Positions 36,780 through 47,618 are shown, counted from the stretch's first letter. The stretch is 64,000 nt of DNA from Pomphorhynchus laevis (GCA_012934845.2 WNNJ02003300.1:1-64000); one strand, 5' to 3'. Made by a program: numbers and translations. Notes: generated by a model from the sequence alone, not told the origin.

Positions 36780-37530
36780 GGTCAATCATCCGGATTTATC
36801 CTCGTTGTTCGATTGTATGAATTCTCAAAAATCAAATGTCCACAAGTTTCTCTGTACATCTACCAAAGCTGGCCTTTACATACTCTATTCAAATGTTTTG
36901 AGTTTGTTTAACAAGTTAGATGAAATCAAAGCAATAGTACATCATGAAAATCTCGACATGCTGTTTTTCACTGAAACTTGGTTAAATTGTAATATTCTGG
37001 ATTCTGAAGTCGGTATTCGCGGTTATACGATAGATCGCTGTGATCGAAATATCTCTAGATGTGGCGGTGTAGCTGCTTATATACGCGACAATCTTGTTTA
37101 TAACGTAATAGAGTCGTGTTCTGACGATTATGGAAATGAGCTTTTGTGGATTGAAGTGACGGAGGAACGAGGTAAGGTCTATCGCATTTGTATTGTTTAT
37201 CGTAGTCCTCGATCAAAAACACCACTCATCATCAAGTCGTTAAAACATCACTGTTCCGGAGATGTGGATATTTTAATCTGCGGAGATCTTAACACTCCAA
37301 ATATCGATTGGGTCTCTTATACCGCGATCCAGGGGTGTGACGAAGAATCATCAGCCTTACTTGATGTATTCAATGAGCTTACACTTTGTCAGCTTGTCCA
37401 CTGTAATACTCGTATCCGTAATAAAAGTCATTCCCTGCTGGATTTATGCCTATGTACCAATGATTCTGTCGTTGAGTCATTAAGTTGCGGTCCGCCATTA
37501 GGCTCTAGCGATCACTGCACTTAACGTATC
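36780..37530 (+). pseudogene. LINE B APE endonuclease domain
   Basis: Nearly intact: GLYILYSNVLSLFNKLDEIK, MLFFTETWLN, GGVAAYIRDN, VYRSPRS, ILICGDLNTPNIDW, HSLLDLCLC, GSSDHCT. Catalytic Glu (TETW), the Asp/Asn of GDLN, and the terminal SDH are all present. Ends at TAA 37522-37524. Confidence 0.85.
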
Positions 37531-37699
37531 ATCCTACCTGGTCATATTTTGCGTCTGGTTAATTTAAAAAAAAACGATTGGTGTTATAAATGCGGATTAC
37601 GATACAATTAATGAAATGCTGAGCCTAGTAAGATGGCCTTGTGCTAGAACAGTCGGTGTTTATGTGGCCTGGTCGTTCCTCCACACAACATTGATTAAT

Positions 37700-40226
37700 C
37701 TACTTCACGCCTTCCCCCTTGCGTAACACGTAAACTACCATTCTCCAAACCCAAATGGTTTGACAGTGAGTTGAAGCGAGCTGTCAGAGAACGTGATCAT
37801 GCATTCCTACTATTTAAGCGTGGACTCGGATCCTTCAGATTTTATACTACCATTCGCAACAGGGTGACTTCTCTTATACGTCAGAAGAAACATCAATTCA
37901 TTGCTGCCATATGTTCCTTGTCTCATGTCGATCAAAAGAGACTTTTTCAACTACTTGGCAACCGTAAGAGGGTATCTTCGTCAATCAACTGTCTGGTTGA
38001 TGGTGATCAAAAATCGGTTTCTCCTCTTTCCATTGCCAATATCCTTGCCAAGAACTTTTGTCTCACTCGCAATCGATTTTTCCTATGTGACTATAACATT
38101 ACGATAGACAATTCTTCTCTCCAGTACCAGGATTCTAACCTCTACTTTGACCCGCTCGATGTTCTTAATATCTTATCGAAGCTACCGTCTAAAAATAGTT
38201 CAGGTCCTGATGGTATTCCTACTATATTATTACGCAAAGTTGCATCGAATATTATATCTTCCGCTTTTTGATATTTACTATTGGTCCCTGAGAACTGGCA
38301 TAATCCCAGATATGTGGAAGAGAGCATTAGTCATTCCAGTTTTCAAAAAAGGGGATAAGGTAAATCCTCAAAATTATCGGCCAATAAGTTTGACTTGTAT
38401 TGCTTGCAAGGTGATGAAGAAACTGATCCTAAGGTATGTATCTTCTCATTTGGACAAATTCAATATTTTATCTAATAAACAGCATGGATTTAGAAAACAT
38501 CACTCCACTTCAACTAATCTAACATTATTTAAGGAGAGTGAGACCATTCCGCGTGAATTTCTTACAAAACATGTAAGCCAGACGCGAAAGAATGACGAAT
38601 GCCGTTTCGTCATCACAATGACTCATCAGTGCCAGATCCCTCCCACTACTGGATGCAGAGGAGGACTGGCAGACGGAAATCGATGAATGAATCAATGTGA
38701 ATGATGTATTAGAAAACTTTCTAGTAACATCATAGTGTACTAAATCAGTACTACAGCTTCACCAAAAAAGGTCATTAGCAAAAGCACTGGCAAATGCCAG
38801 CGCAGGTCTCTTTAATATCGGCTAACTTTTATTTAAGAAAAGTGAGACCATTCCGCGTGAATTTCTTATAAAACATGTAAGCTAGACGCGAAAGAATGAC
38901 GAATGCCGTTTCGTCATCACAATGACTCATCAGTGCCAGATCCCTCTCACTACTGGTTGCAGAGGAGGGCTGGATGCAGAGGATGACTGCCAGTCCTCCT
39001 CTGCATCCAGTAGTGGGAGGGATCTGGCACTGATGAGTCATTGTGATGACGAAACGGCATTCGTCATTCGTTCGCGTCTGACTTACATGTTTTACAATCT
39101 AACATTAGCACGCGAAAGCTGGGCCGGTTTTGTCGAACAGGGGGTGCCGGTTGATGTCGTCTTTATTGATTTGTCCAAAGCTTTTGATCGGGTCGTTCAT
39201 CCAATTTTACTGTGGAAACTTGGAAATTACGGATTCTCAAAGCACGTTTGTCTCTGGATACGTGAATTCTTGAGTAGACGTTCCTTTGCTGTGCGAGTTG
39301 GTGAGTCTCTTTCTGAATGGTTTTATCTCACTCAAGGTGTTCCACAAGGCTGTATCCTTAGTCCCACTTTGTTTAATATCTACATCAACGAAATCGCTGA
39401 AAATGTTACATGCCAGTGCCTATTATACGCCGATGACATGAAACTGTCGTGCCCTTTATTTCGTGGTTGTTCTAGCTCTTCCCTACTACAATCAGATTTG
39501 GATAAAGTTAATAGTTGATGTTTATCACACGGCTTAGTAATCAATGTTAGTAAATGTCGACATATGAGAATTGGTCAATCTCGATTACCTTCCCCTTCTT
39601 ATCAATTCAGCTCAACAGTTATCGAATCAGTAAATCACTTTACTGATCTAGGTGTTGTTATCTCCTCCAATTTAAAATCTCGTCTTCATTCTTCTGCGAT
39701 TATTGCAAAATGCCGTAGAATTTTAGGATTTCTTCATCGAAACGTTAGACGACTCGAGCCAAAGGCTTTACGCATTGTATATTCGAGTCTCTTAAAATCA
39801 CATATGCTCTATGCATCTCACGCGACACACCCTCAACTGAAATCAGAATTGAGTGAATTCGACAACATTTTGAGAAGAGCCACGCACTTGGTTCCGGCAA
39901 CTCGCTCCATTCCTTATCCAGTTAGACTAGATACGTTGGGTATAAGATCTATTGAATGCGATCTGTTGGTTGCAGATCTTACACTAGTGTGGATGTCGCT
40001 GCGCGTGCCTAACCATCCGTGTAAGCAGCTGTTCTGTCTTCGTGAATCCTCAATGTTACGTGGACACGAGCTATGTTTGAAGCATCGCTCAAAGCATCGA
40101 ACAAATTGCACGACAGTGATGGATCGCGTCTGTAAACGATGGAATGGATTATCACCTGGTATAATCAACAGCTCTTCTGCTGTGCAATTCGAAGAACGCC
40201 TAAAGCTTGACCTCGTGAACTCTTGA
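37700..40226 (+). pseudogene. LINE B reverse transcriptase, interrupted by a foldback element
   Basis: Pre-RT linker (KPKWFDSELKRAVRERDHAF), LPSKNSSGPDGIPTILLRKV, a frameshift near 38265, then WKRALVIPVFKKGDKVNPQN, YRPISLTCIACKVMKK, KQHGFRKHHSTSTNLTL, the insertion 38528-39095, and in the same frame ARESWAGFVEQGVPVDVVFI, LSKAFDRVVHPILL, QGVPQGCILSPTLF and LLYADDMKLS. One in-frame TGA follows motif C (39516-39518), and then the frame is open to 40226 with a thumb and a C-terminal DRVCKRWNGLSPG. The 3'UTR ends TATAATAATACTAATAA. Confidence 0.88.
38528..39095. mobile_element. foldback transposon in LINE B RT, 12-bp target duplication
   Basis: AATCTAACATTA at 38516-38527 is repeated at 39096-39107, and removing the insert restores the RT frame (TSTNLTL|ARESWAG). 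Internally: a TIR (GAGACCATTCCGCGTGAATT... CAGACGCGAAAGAATGACG), a ~140-bp spacer, a second direct copy of the TIR from ~38835, and immediately its inverted copy to 39095. No transposase, hence non-autonomous. A second copy lies at 48585-49092. Confidence 0.88.
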
Positions 40227-40321
40227 TGTTTTTTACGTTTTTTTTTCTGTTTTTTATTCGATGTGATGCTTCCTTACGAGCTTCAGCTCCCTTGGAAGTC
40301 GACATATAATAATACTAATAA

Positions 40322-40490
40322 TGAAGAGTGAACCCGCTTCATCATCGGGTGCCCCTACGTCTCTCGACAACGCGACCTTGTAGCTTTGATGTTTGCTTAC
40401 AGAGAAGTCAAGAGAGAGTACATGCTCGAGGTTTGAACCTCGTGCATATAGTTTGCAATGCACACGCCTCCGCCATTCGGCCACGGGGGC
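40322..40490 (-). mobile_element. tRNA-derived SINE-like module, copy 2
   Basis: Matches copy 1 along its length, with minus-strand head GCCCCCGTGGCCGAATGG, a box-B-like GAGGTTCAAACCTC, and the same ATGATGAAGCGGGTTCACTC body. It again sits directly behind a LINE 3' end and is bracketed by TAA-type repeats (TAATACTAATAA and AATAATAAT on plus). Confidence 0.75.
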
Positions 40491-40689
40491 AATAATAATG
40501 TAGTGGAAATTTATTAGGGCACTGCGTCTCTCGACTTTGCCAAATGAAAGAAATTAAATAAAACATTGTGCAACGACTTTATTTGAGATAATATCAATAT
40601 TTGATAGTCCACCGCTAGTTCCAAACAGGCAAAAGAAATTTAGCCCATCGATCTCCTTCAAAGATTTTTGAGCTAACACTGGCGTTAGC

Positions 40690-41205
40690 TCAAAGATTTT
40701 TGAGCTAACATAGCAGCGGGGCCAAATACATGCTAATGATGTATTTCCTCTGATAAAACTATCTAGTATCTTATTCTAATACAAAGTATATTATTTATTA
40801 TCCATCCATAAAAATTTGCCACTTAAGAGTTTAAATTTATTCTTTATATTATTGTGTTGATTTATATATTTTACTATTTTCTGTTTGATGTTATTTTTAT
40901 AGTAACCTAGTTTAAAATATGTATCTATTAAATTATTTAAATGATTTTGAAGAAAACCAATATCATTACATATTATTGCAATTCATAAAATTTCATTGTT
41001 TAATGTATTATATTTTATATTATATGGTATGCATGAATGCTCATGCAAAAATATGTTTCTTGTAATTTTGAATATGTCATCTTTACGATATAAATTAATA
41101 GTAGTTTTAGTTAATGTTAATTTAATGTTCATATCTAGATATACACCTTTATCATTAATATTTGTCTGGTTAAGAATAAGGCTTTCTGGATAAATTTGTT
41201 CAAGA
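40690..41205 (-). pseudogene. PLE RT fragment with partial tail, minus strand
   Basis: From ~41200 down: ESLILNQTN, VYLDMNIKLTLTKTTINLYR, the CIPYNIKYNT region, NDIGFLQNHLNN, KFLWMDNK, then the first ~140 bases of the conserved tail to the GCAGCGGGGCC word at ~40710. Frame broken by several changes. Confidence 0.8.
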
Positions 41206-41289
41206 AACTATTTGTTTATCTATGCTATATAAAAATTTTATTCCCGTATTATATATACAAAATTAAGTGAAAACGAAAAGAAACTCTTA

Positions 41290-42215
41290 AAATCAATGAT
41301 TCACAAATCTAAGCTCACAACAGATAAAATCGCTAACCGACATATGTGTGATCTCTTGGTCAACGACTTCTCTCCGCATCAACTGGGCGTCGGTATGCGA
41401 AAAAGACAGAGGTCGCCGTTCATGCGGGGAGACATTTTGTGCAGCACAAATTTGGTGTCAATAATGTGTTCGTCAAGCTGAATTTCGCCAATGCATCAAG
41501 CACACTTCGCGGATGGGTATCATCTATGAAGTCGAAATCTCAGTTGTTTGCCGTTGACACGATCACTCTGGCTATTTTCTTAGAGCATTGTTCATATCCG
41601 CAGTTAAAACGAGGTGTCGGCTTTTGTCGGCCATTTCAATGTAGGTGTGGTATCGTCTGCGATAGCGCAGCTACTTACGGTCTAGATTGGCGGTATTTCA
41701 TAAGCCAACATGCCCGTCACACGGAGGTAAACGGTATCATTTGAGACGGATAAGTTCAATGGCTGCAGATATACCATCCCGTCTTGAGGGTTTGTCGAGG
41801 ACCGACGGCAAGCTACCAGACTGCGGTATCCTTGTCGCTTGGAAACACAGATTGTACATTGCCTGAGACTACGTGTCCAACTACCTTTGCTCAAAACAAT
41901 CAGCACTTGGCAGTTCAAGGCGCTGAACTTGTCGCAACCAAGCCAGAAAACCGAAAATATGTGGATTTGGACCCTCGAAAGCACATATTTACCCTGCTGG
42001 TCATTCGAGTCACCAGGAGCGGTGGGCCCTAATTCTCTTGACTTTCTAGATGAACTCGGTTGGCGTTTGTGTACGAACCGGGGATGTACACCCCTTTTCC
42101 GTTCTAATGCAAAGGATCAGCGCTGCAATCCCACTGGGTAGCGCGGCCAGATTGCGGAAGTGCATGGACGATCCTGATATTTGCAATTCATAAAATTTGA
42201 TCAATGCAGAAATTA
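41290..42215 (+). pseudogene. RLE LINE fragment, internally deleted
   Basis: LLVNDFSPHQLGVGMRK (RT), FVKLNFANASSTLRGWVSSM (palm motif A, Asp changed to Asn), then a jump to the pre-endonuclease region (GLDWRYFISQHARHTEVNGI) and the 3' region ending LMQRISAAIPLGSAARLRKC. Same family as copies 2 and 3. Several stops. Confidence 0.75.
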
Positions 42216-42329
42216 AGGTTTTGACTGAGAGTTGTATTTTATTTTTAATTCTACTAATGTACATTAAAAACTTTTTCTGTTTTTATGGAAATTATACTTA
42301 AAGTAATTAAAGGACACTTTAAAAATATT

Positions 42330-43179
42330 GTTGGGTAATCGAAATTAATGCTGGTATTAAACACTATTTCAGTATTAATTCTACAAGATAATTTTTAAAA
42401 CACACAAAAGGAATAAATATTCATAATATAAATACATACAATTTTAGTACGCTTTATACAAATCTAGATTTAGTAGATAGTAAAGAAGCGTTAGTAAAAT
42501 TAATTAATCTTATATTCGGAAAAAGATATACATATATATGTTATAATAATTATAACGCCTATCTAACATAAATTAAATCATCAAGTAAATATAAATATAT
42601 GGATAAAATTGAATTATTAGAATCCTTAAATATTTTGATAAATCAAAATTATTTGAAAGTAGAACATCTATATTTAGACAAGTAAAAGGTGTTCCAATGG
42701 GAGGTAATAGTAGCCCAATTATAGCTGACTTATTTTTAAGTTTTATAGAATATAAATTTGATTATAACTGTGTAAGAAATAAATCTAAATTATATAAAGA
42801 CATGAAATATGTTTCGATATATTGATTACATATTTGTATGTAATATAATATCTATATAACTATATACATGATATATATAACTATATGTAGATAACATAGA
42901 TTATATCCATGTATCCTTATTTTTAATATAACTAATATTGATGACAAAAAAGATATATATCTAGACATGAACATTAAATTAACATAAATTAAAATTACTA
43001 TTATATCGTAAAGATGACATATTTAAATTTACAAGAAACATATTTTTGCATGAGCATTCATGCATACCATATAATATAAAATATAATACATTAAATAATG
43101 AAATTTTAAGAATTGCAATAATTTGTAATGATATTGGCTTTCTTCATAATCATTTAAATAATTTAATAGATACATATTT
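42330..43179 (+). pseudogene. PLE RT (5' part), split by RLE LINE insertion
   Basis: Plus-strand PLE: the palm start near 42440 (FSTLYTNLDLVDSKEALVKL, INLIFGKRYTYICYNNYNAY), SSKYKYMDKIELLESLNIL, the GVPMGGNSSPIIADLFLSF region near 42690, RYID near 42825, then YLDMNIKLT and NDIGFLHNHLNNLIDTYF at 43120-43179. The reading resumes at 47628 (KLGYYKNNIKQKIVKY) on the far side of the insertion. Many frame breaks. Confidence 0.8.
43171..43179. repeat. target-site duplication, left copy
   Basis: TACATATTT, repeated at 47619-47627. Joining the two flanks recreates the PLE reading (LIDTYF|KLGYYK) seen uninterrupted at 56070 and 17520. Confidence 0.85.
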
Positions 43180-43250
43180 CAATATACATACAACATCTAA
43201 ACAATCAATATACAGTTCAAATAAATAAAAATAAAGATAAATAAAATTTT

Positions 43251-43568
43251 AAGGAAAAACAGCGTCGCTATTCTTTTGATTCCGCCTTATCCGTGGACTT
43301 GTCTGCCTTTGACGTCTCCCCGTCCACGTTGCTGGATTCGGCAAGCTGTTGCAAGGTGTCTACATATTTGTCGGCATTTCGTACAGTCACGGTCCTCCGA
43401 GGCGGTAAGAAAAACAGCGTCGTTGTCCTCCTCTGTTGCTGCCACATCCGTCGACTTCTCTGCCTCTGACGTCTTTCCGTTCCCCTTGCTGGATTCGGCA
43501 GGCTGTTGAGTGGCGTTCGCGGACACATATTTGTCGGCATCTCGTACAGTCCCGGTCCTCCGAGGCGG
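43251..43568. repeat. tandem duplication (~157-bp units) at 3' end of RLE ORF
   Basis: Units 43251-43405 and 43407-43568 both run from an AAAAACAGCGTCG word to GGTCCTCCGAGGCGG. They are read in different frames on minus, because the first copy ends the ORF and the second is crossed by it. Confidence 0.8.
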
Positions 43569-46500
43569 ATTGAATCCAGTGACAACAGCTGTGATTTCGT
43601 ATAATCCAGGTAGCAGAGGCTTCCAATATCGCCTATTACTTGATTTGAATTGATAATTTGATTTGATTCTTTTGAATAGTCGAAAATCAATATTGACCCT
43701 GCGTTGGCGTCTACTGCACATGTATGCTCATCCAGTTCAAAATATTTTGGCACCAATTCTTCGTTTGTTATACAAATTGTAAGAGGAGATTTGCGGCTCA
43801 TTATGCTGGTATTCTGGACGTCAAACGTGTCCATGTTTATTCCCCTTATCACATTGGGCGCATCAGTAAAGCCACCTGCAACCACAACCTTCCCCAGTCC
43901 CTTTGTTTCTTCGCATGTCGTCATGACGCTGAAATTAAGAAATGGGCCTACCAGGCTAACAAGTCGGCTAGGTGAAATACCCGAGCTTAAGCAGTAGGCT
44001 GGGCAAAATCCAAATAATCGATCGGGTATTCGAATTCCTCTCTTCATTGACATAAGAAATACAGACATCACGATGTTGTGGCCCGCACTGTCCCCAGCAA
44101 TCACAAAATTCTGTCCAGTCCAACCTTCACAATCAAAATTTATTAGGTTCGTTTTATTGCAAGGTTGTTCTATTCCGATAACGCTCGTCGTGGCCACTAC
44201 GCCCTCGTTCTCAGTGTTACTACTCTGTGTCACAAGTAAGCGTGTGGGGTATGAGGGTGTCTGTTTGATCGGGCTTTCATCTTTCCCAGTTTGAAAGTCG
44301 AGTACGCCTCCGCTATGTAAGATTCGAAGATTTTGATTGACATCATTGATATGGATGTCCACATTTCTGACTGTAGGAAGGATGGTTTCTCGAATGACGA
44401 TTTCTTCGGATAAGGCTGCCACCTGAGTAAGAAATTCCGAAGGGTTGAGACGCGGGGTTGGGTCGTCGTAAAGACCAACACTGCTTTCTATTATAGGTCT
44501 CCCCAAATCTTCGAGGCTCTTGAGAATCGCTTTGGCATTCCCTCTCATCAGGGAGATCGAGACACGCTGAAAGAGCTGGTTTGCCGCCTTGCTATACGAA
44601 ATATTGCCTCGCCAAGACATAGATCGGGCAATGAATCTGACAAGTTTTTCCCCCTGGGCGTTCCAACCTCCATATGTCTCTATAACTGCGGCCGAGAAAC
44701 AATACCCACTTTCCTCCATTTTCCGCTTGTATTTTCGGTCCTTGACACATGCTGCATATCTGTCTGCAGCATATCCAGGAATCTTAGCAGCCATGGAAAC
44801 GTAGGCATTTTGCAGAGGGTTTGTCACCGCAAAATCGACTGCTAGAGGGGGATCCTCGTAAATCAAAATGTCGGCTGGTCTCTCTCGTAAGTTGCGCACG
44901 AGATTGGGTACCTCCTTCGCGACTCTCAGTCCTGCAGAAACTGCCGCCTGAAATATTGTGTCTCGAAGTCCATCGTGTCGAATACCGGGGTACCCGCCAA
45001 ATTGACAGGTTAGGGCGTGGAAACCAAACTTGTCTGCCATTCTAAGGCAGCGTCTGCAACGGTAGTCACCCTTACAGAGCGGCATTCCCAACCACATACG
45101 AAGCAACACCACAAATTCATTCGGCGCAAGATTCATAAGCGTGGCTTTGTTTGGTATAGCCTGCAGCCATGCACACGCATGCGGACGCGAAACTGCCAAT
45201 AATCTGGCTGAATTGGAGCAATCGACGCTTTCCAATAGCTTGCGACGCGAAGTCTCGTCGATGCTGTGAGAAAGACCCCGTTGATTTGATTGTAGTCCTC
45301 TGTCATCATGCGGAAAGTTAGAAATTGCAGATTCAAAACTGGGGAAAGAGTAAGGGTCGAGGTTCGATTGTTTAGCGACCATTTCCACACTTGAAAGAAA
45401 CGCCGCTGCGGAGTGTTCGACACAGCTTCGAAGGCCCAATCCTCCCATCTTCAGGGGTAAGCAAGCTTGTGACCATGTTTTCTTGTCCGGGTGAATAGAC
45501 GTTATATTGCTGAAGCAATCTAAGACCAAGTCATCGAAAAGCCGGAAAAATTTTTGAGCGAAGGCGGGATCTACCGTACGCATCAGATGATTTACTCGTG
45601 CGGCAGATGCGCAATTGCGCAGCAGGATGAAAGCAACCTGAGGGTCCGGCAAGTTTTCTAGTGTCTTTAGGTCAAGTTGCAGTGCCGGGAGTACCTTATT
45701 AATGAGGTGTGATGAGCAGTGTTCCTGGGAACCGACAGGGCTCCCTAGAATTGTGAAGTTGTCTGTTGAATTAACCAAAGTAATCCCTGGGCATAATCTC
45801 TTTACCAGATCGATATTACTAGCCTTTCCTATCAGTTCGGTCTTTTTCCAGTTTAACGACAACCCAATCGCTGGAAAATCTAAAGAGAGCAGAGATAATG
45901 CTTTGCCAACAGCCTCTGGTCTTCCGCCCACTATGCCGTCATCGAGGTACCACAAGTTTAAGCCGATCCCCTCGATTGTAGATATTGAGGCGATTATCGG
46001 TTTCAAAGCTAGGCAAAACAATAAGGGACCAAGAGGATCCCCTTGTTGCACTCCGCTCAAGGATTGAAGAGGCTCCATGTTCCCAAATCGAAGGTTTGAA
46101 CCAGATCCATAGCACCAGGATATCCACCTACTTATTTCAGGGAACTCACTCCTTACAGCGTCAATAAAGGATCTGCGGCTCAGCGTATTGAAGGCATTGG
46201 TAATGTCAACTTTGACCCAAACCCAATCGTCATTCTGGTGTTGAAGATGGTGTAGTCGACGGACTCTATGGATAATCTGCTCCATACCGTTTGGCGTAGC
46301 GACACCGAGCTGGTGAGGTAAGAGCGATTCTGAAAACCGCGACCGGAGTTTTCGACAAATGCATTTGGCACATAAGCGACGTAATGTTTCCCCAATTGCA
46401 ATGGGGCGGACTCCTCCGTCAGGCTTACTTAAGGCCAGTAGACTAGCTCCAGCTAAGAACGGAGAAAGTTCGACTGGAGCTAAGCCCGCAATCAGGTAGT

Positions 46501-47494
46501 TGACCAGCGAAGTGAGTCGCCCTAAAAGAACCCCGTGATCAACCGACATCATGTCTTTTAAGTGTTCCGCTCTCAAACCCAAGCTTCCAGGGGAAGTAAG
46601 GGAAGGAAAAGATGAGACTGCGGCCTGAATAATGTCCGAGTCGACTGATAAAGGCAATGTCAGGCATGGAGGGCGAGAGGCTGGGAGATCACCGTTCACT
46701 GGATGTAGCACGGACAATTGTATGCGTGTGGATTGTGAATACTCGCAAATATTACTTGAAGTAAGACGTCGCATCGCTTTCCCATAATTTCCACTTCTTG
46801 TTAATTCGATCGCCTCTGAATAGTCGTTGTTCGTCGAAACAAATCTGTTGAGCTTTCTGGAGGGTCGAACATCCGATGGAGAAAAGCAATCACCATCTTC
46901 GCCGGTTTCGAACTTGTCCAAAAGCAAGCTTATCTTTGTCCCAGTGTGGTCGCAGGCTTGAGCACGATTCATCGTAGACGCAAGACAGAATTTCGGAAAG
47001 CATAGCAAACGTTCCCAGTCGTGAAATGAGTTTGAACACATAGCCTGTAAAAGTAACGACGAGTAAATATTTGCAATTCGACGGCGCAGGTTCCACGGTA
47101 TGCGCTTAATCGTATTTACGGGTTGCATCCAAACCCTGCGTAAAAGTTCTGAAGTGGTGCGCGTAGGTTCCTTGAAAGGACTGCTCGACAACTCCACAGG
47201 CGGTGTAGCCGACCTGAGATCAGATGATGCTCCAAAGGAGTCCCGCACGCCCACAAAAGCAACTTGACCAGCTCCATCTAGAGACGTCAAATCAATTGAG
47301 CCGAAATTCAATGATTGACCCGAGCCTGAGCATCTTGAGTCCAAGTGACCGTGAACGCGAAGACACCCTGAAGCATTAAGCCGATAAACTCCTCTGCATA
47401 TGGGACAACATCCAGTGTTTACCGATCCACCAAGCGAACATTGCTGACGAGAACTGTTGTCTATAGCTGATGCTTTACGCCTTGTTCGCACCAT
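43268..47494 (-). CDS. RLE LINE polyprotein with hormone-sensitive-lipase fragment (1,408 aa)
   Basis: Domains in order: a zinc finger (C30, C33, H48/H50, C55); RT at ~340-690 with LLALSKPDGGVRPIAIGETL, motif A VKVDITNAFN (D430), motif B GVQQGDPLGP (481-490), motif C YLDD (516-519) and thumb WSQACLPLKMGGLGL; a CCHC knuckle C813-x2-C816-x9-H826-x3-C830; GIRHDGLRD; the restriction-like nuclease RPADIL (D875), LAVDFAV (D887), K904 and DRKYKRK; ending near 995 with RGNAKAILKSL. This copies itself by target-primed reverse transcription. The C-terminal ~400 residues are foreign to R2-type LINEs. Residues ~1124-1193 match hormone-sensitive lipase: FVIAGDSAGHN (GDSAG at 1134-1138), RGIRIPDRLFGFCPAY and SPSRLVSLVGPFLNFSV. 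Residues 1200-1317 (VVVAGGFT, MDTFDVQ) are unidentified. The last ~80 residues come from a tandemly duplicated stretch. The first Met gives a normal-length finger domain and follows a stop-containing leader. Confidence 0.9.
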   Translation of the reverse strand: MVRTRRKASAIDNSSRQQCSLGGSVNTGCCPICRGVYRLNASGCLRVHGHLDSRCSGSGQSLNFGSIDLTSLDGAGQVAFVGVRDSFGASSDLRSATPPVELSSSPFKEPTRTTSELLRRVWMQPVNTIKRIPWNLRRRIANIYSSLLLQAMCSNSFHDWERLLCFPKFCLASTMNRAQACDHTGTKISLLLDKFETGEDGDCFSPSDVRPSRKLNRFVSTNNDYSEAIELTRSGNYGKAMRRLTSSNICEYSQSTRIQLSVLHPVNGDLPASRPPCLTLPLSVDSDIIQAAVSSFPSLTSPGSLGLRAEHLKDMMSVDHGVLLGRLTSLVNYLIAGLAPVELSPFLAGASLLALSKPDGGVRPIAIGETLRRLCAKCICRKLRSRFSESLLPHQLGVATPNGMEQIIHRVRRLHHLQHQNDDWVWVKVDITNAFNTLSRRSFIDAVRSEFPEISRWISWCYGSGSNLRFGNMEPLQSLSGVQQGDPLGPLLFCLALKPIIASISTIEGIGLNLWYLDDGIVGGRPEAVGKALSLLSLDFPAIGLSLNWKKTELIGKASNIDLVKRLCPGITLVNSTDNFTILGSPVGSQEHCSSHLINKVLPALQLDLKTLENLPDPQVAFILLRNCASAARVNHLMRTVDPAFAQKFFRLFDDLVLDCFSNITSIHPDKKTWSQACLPLKMGGLGLRSCVEHSAAAFLSSVEMVAKQSNLDPYSFPSFESAISNFPHDDRGLQSNQRGLSHSIDETSRRKLLESVDCSNSARLLAVSRPHACAWLQAIPNKATLMNLAPNEFVVLLRMWLGMPLCKGDYRCRRCLRMADKFGFHALTCQFGGYPGIRHDGLRDTIFQAAVSAGLRVAKEVPNLVRNLRERPADILIYEDPPLAVDFAVTNPLQNAYVSMAAKIPGYAADRYAACVKDRKYKRKMEESGYCFSAAVIETYGGWNAQGEKLVRFIARSMSWRGNISYSKAANQLFQRVSISLMRGNAKAILKSLEDLGRPIIESSVGLYDDPTPRLNPSEFLTQVAALSEEIVIRETILPTVRNVDIHINDVNQNLRILHSGGVLDFQTGKDESPIKQTPSYPTRLLVTQSSNTENEGVVATTSVIGIEQPCNKTNLINFDCEGWTGQNFVIAGDSAGHNIVMSVFLMSMKRGIRIPDRLFGFCPAYCLSSGISPSRLVSLVGPFLNFSVMTTCEETKGLGKVVVAGGFTDAPNVIRGINMDTFDVQNTSIMSRKSPLTICITNEELVPKYFELDEHTCAVDANAGSILIFDYSKESNQIINSNQVIGDIGSLCYLDYTKSQLLSLDSIRLGGPGLYEMPTNMCPRTPLNSLPNPARGTERRQRQRSRRMWQQQRRTTTLFFLPPRRTVTVRNADKYVDTLQQLAESSNVDGETSKADKSTDKAESKE

Positions 47495-47618
47495 TTATTT
47501 TGTGCGTCGGCGAGCGAAGCGAGCCGACGATTGTGTGTTTAAGGTTGTAATTTGCTTGAACAGCGATCTTTGTGAGCGCAGCGATCTGAAGTTTGCAGAT
47601 CCTTTTCTTCTTCTTATT

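Larger units (their letters stand above)
43180..47618 (-). mobile_element. intact RLE LINE, 4,439 bp, inserted in a PLE
   Basis: The element reads on minus with a ~124-bp 5'UTR (47495-47618), one ORF (43268-47494) and an AT-rich 3' end (43180-43267). 9-bp target duplications flank it. The 5'UTR contains two hairpins: GATCTG...CAGATC (47583-47601) and a strong GTCGGC...GCCGAC stem (47504-47530). No decay is seen in the ORF, so this is the youngest RLE element in the window. Confidence 0.88.

Noticed and set aside
41682-42264. Minus-strand open frames over the RLE fragment
   Set aside because: The recognisable motifs (HQLGVG, LMQRISAA) are on plus.
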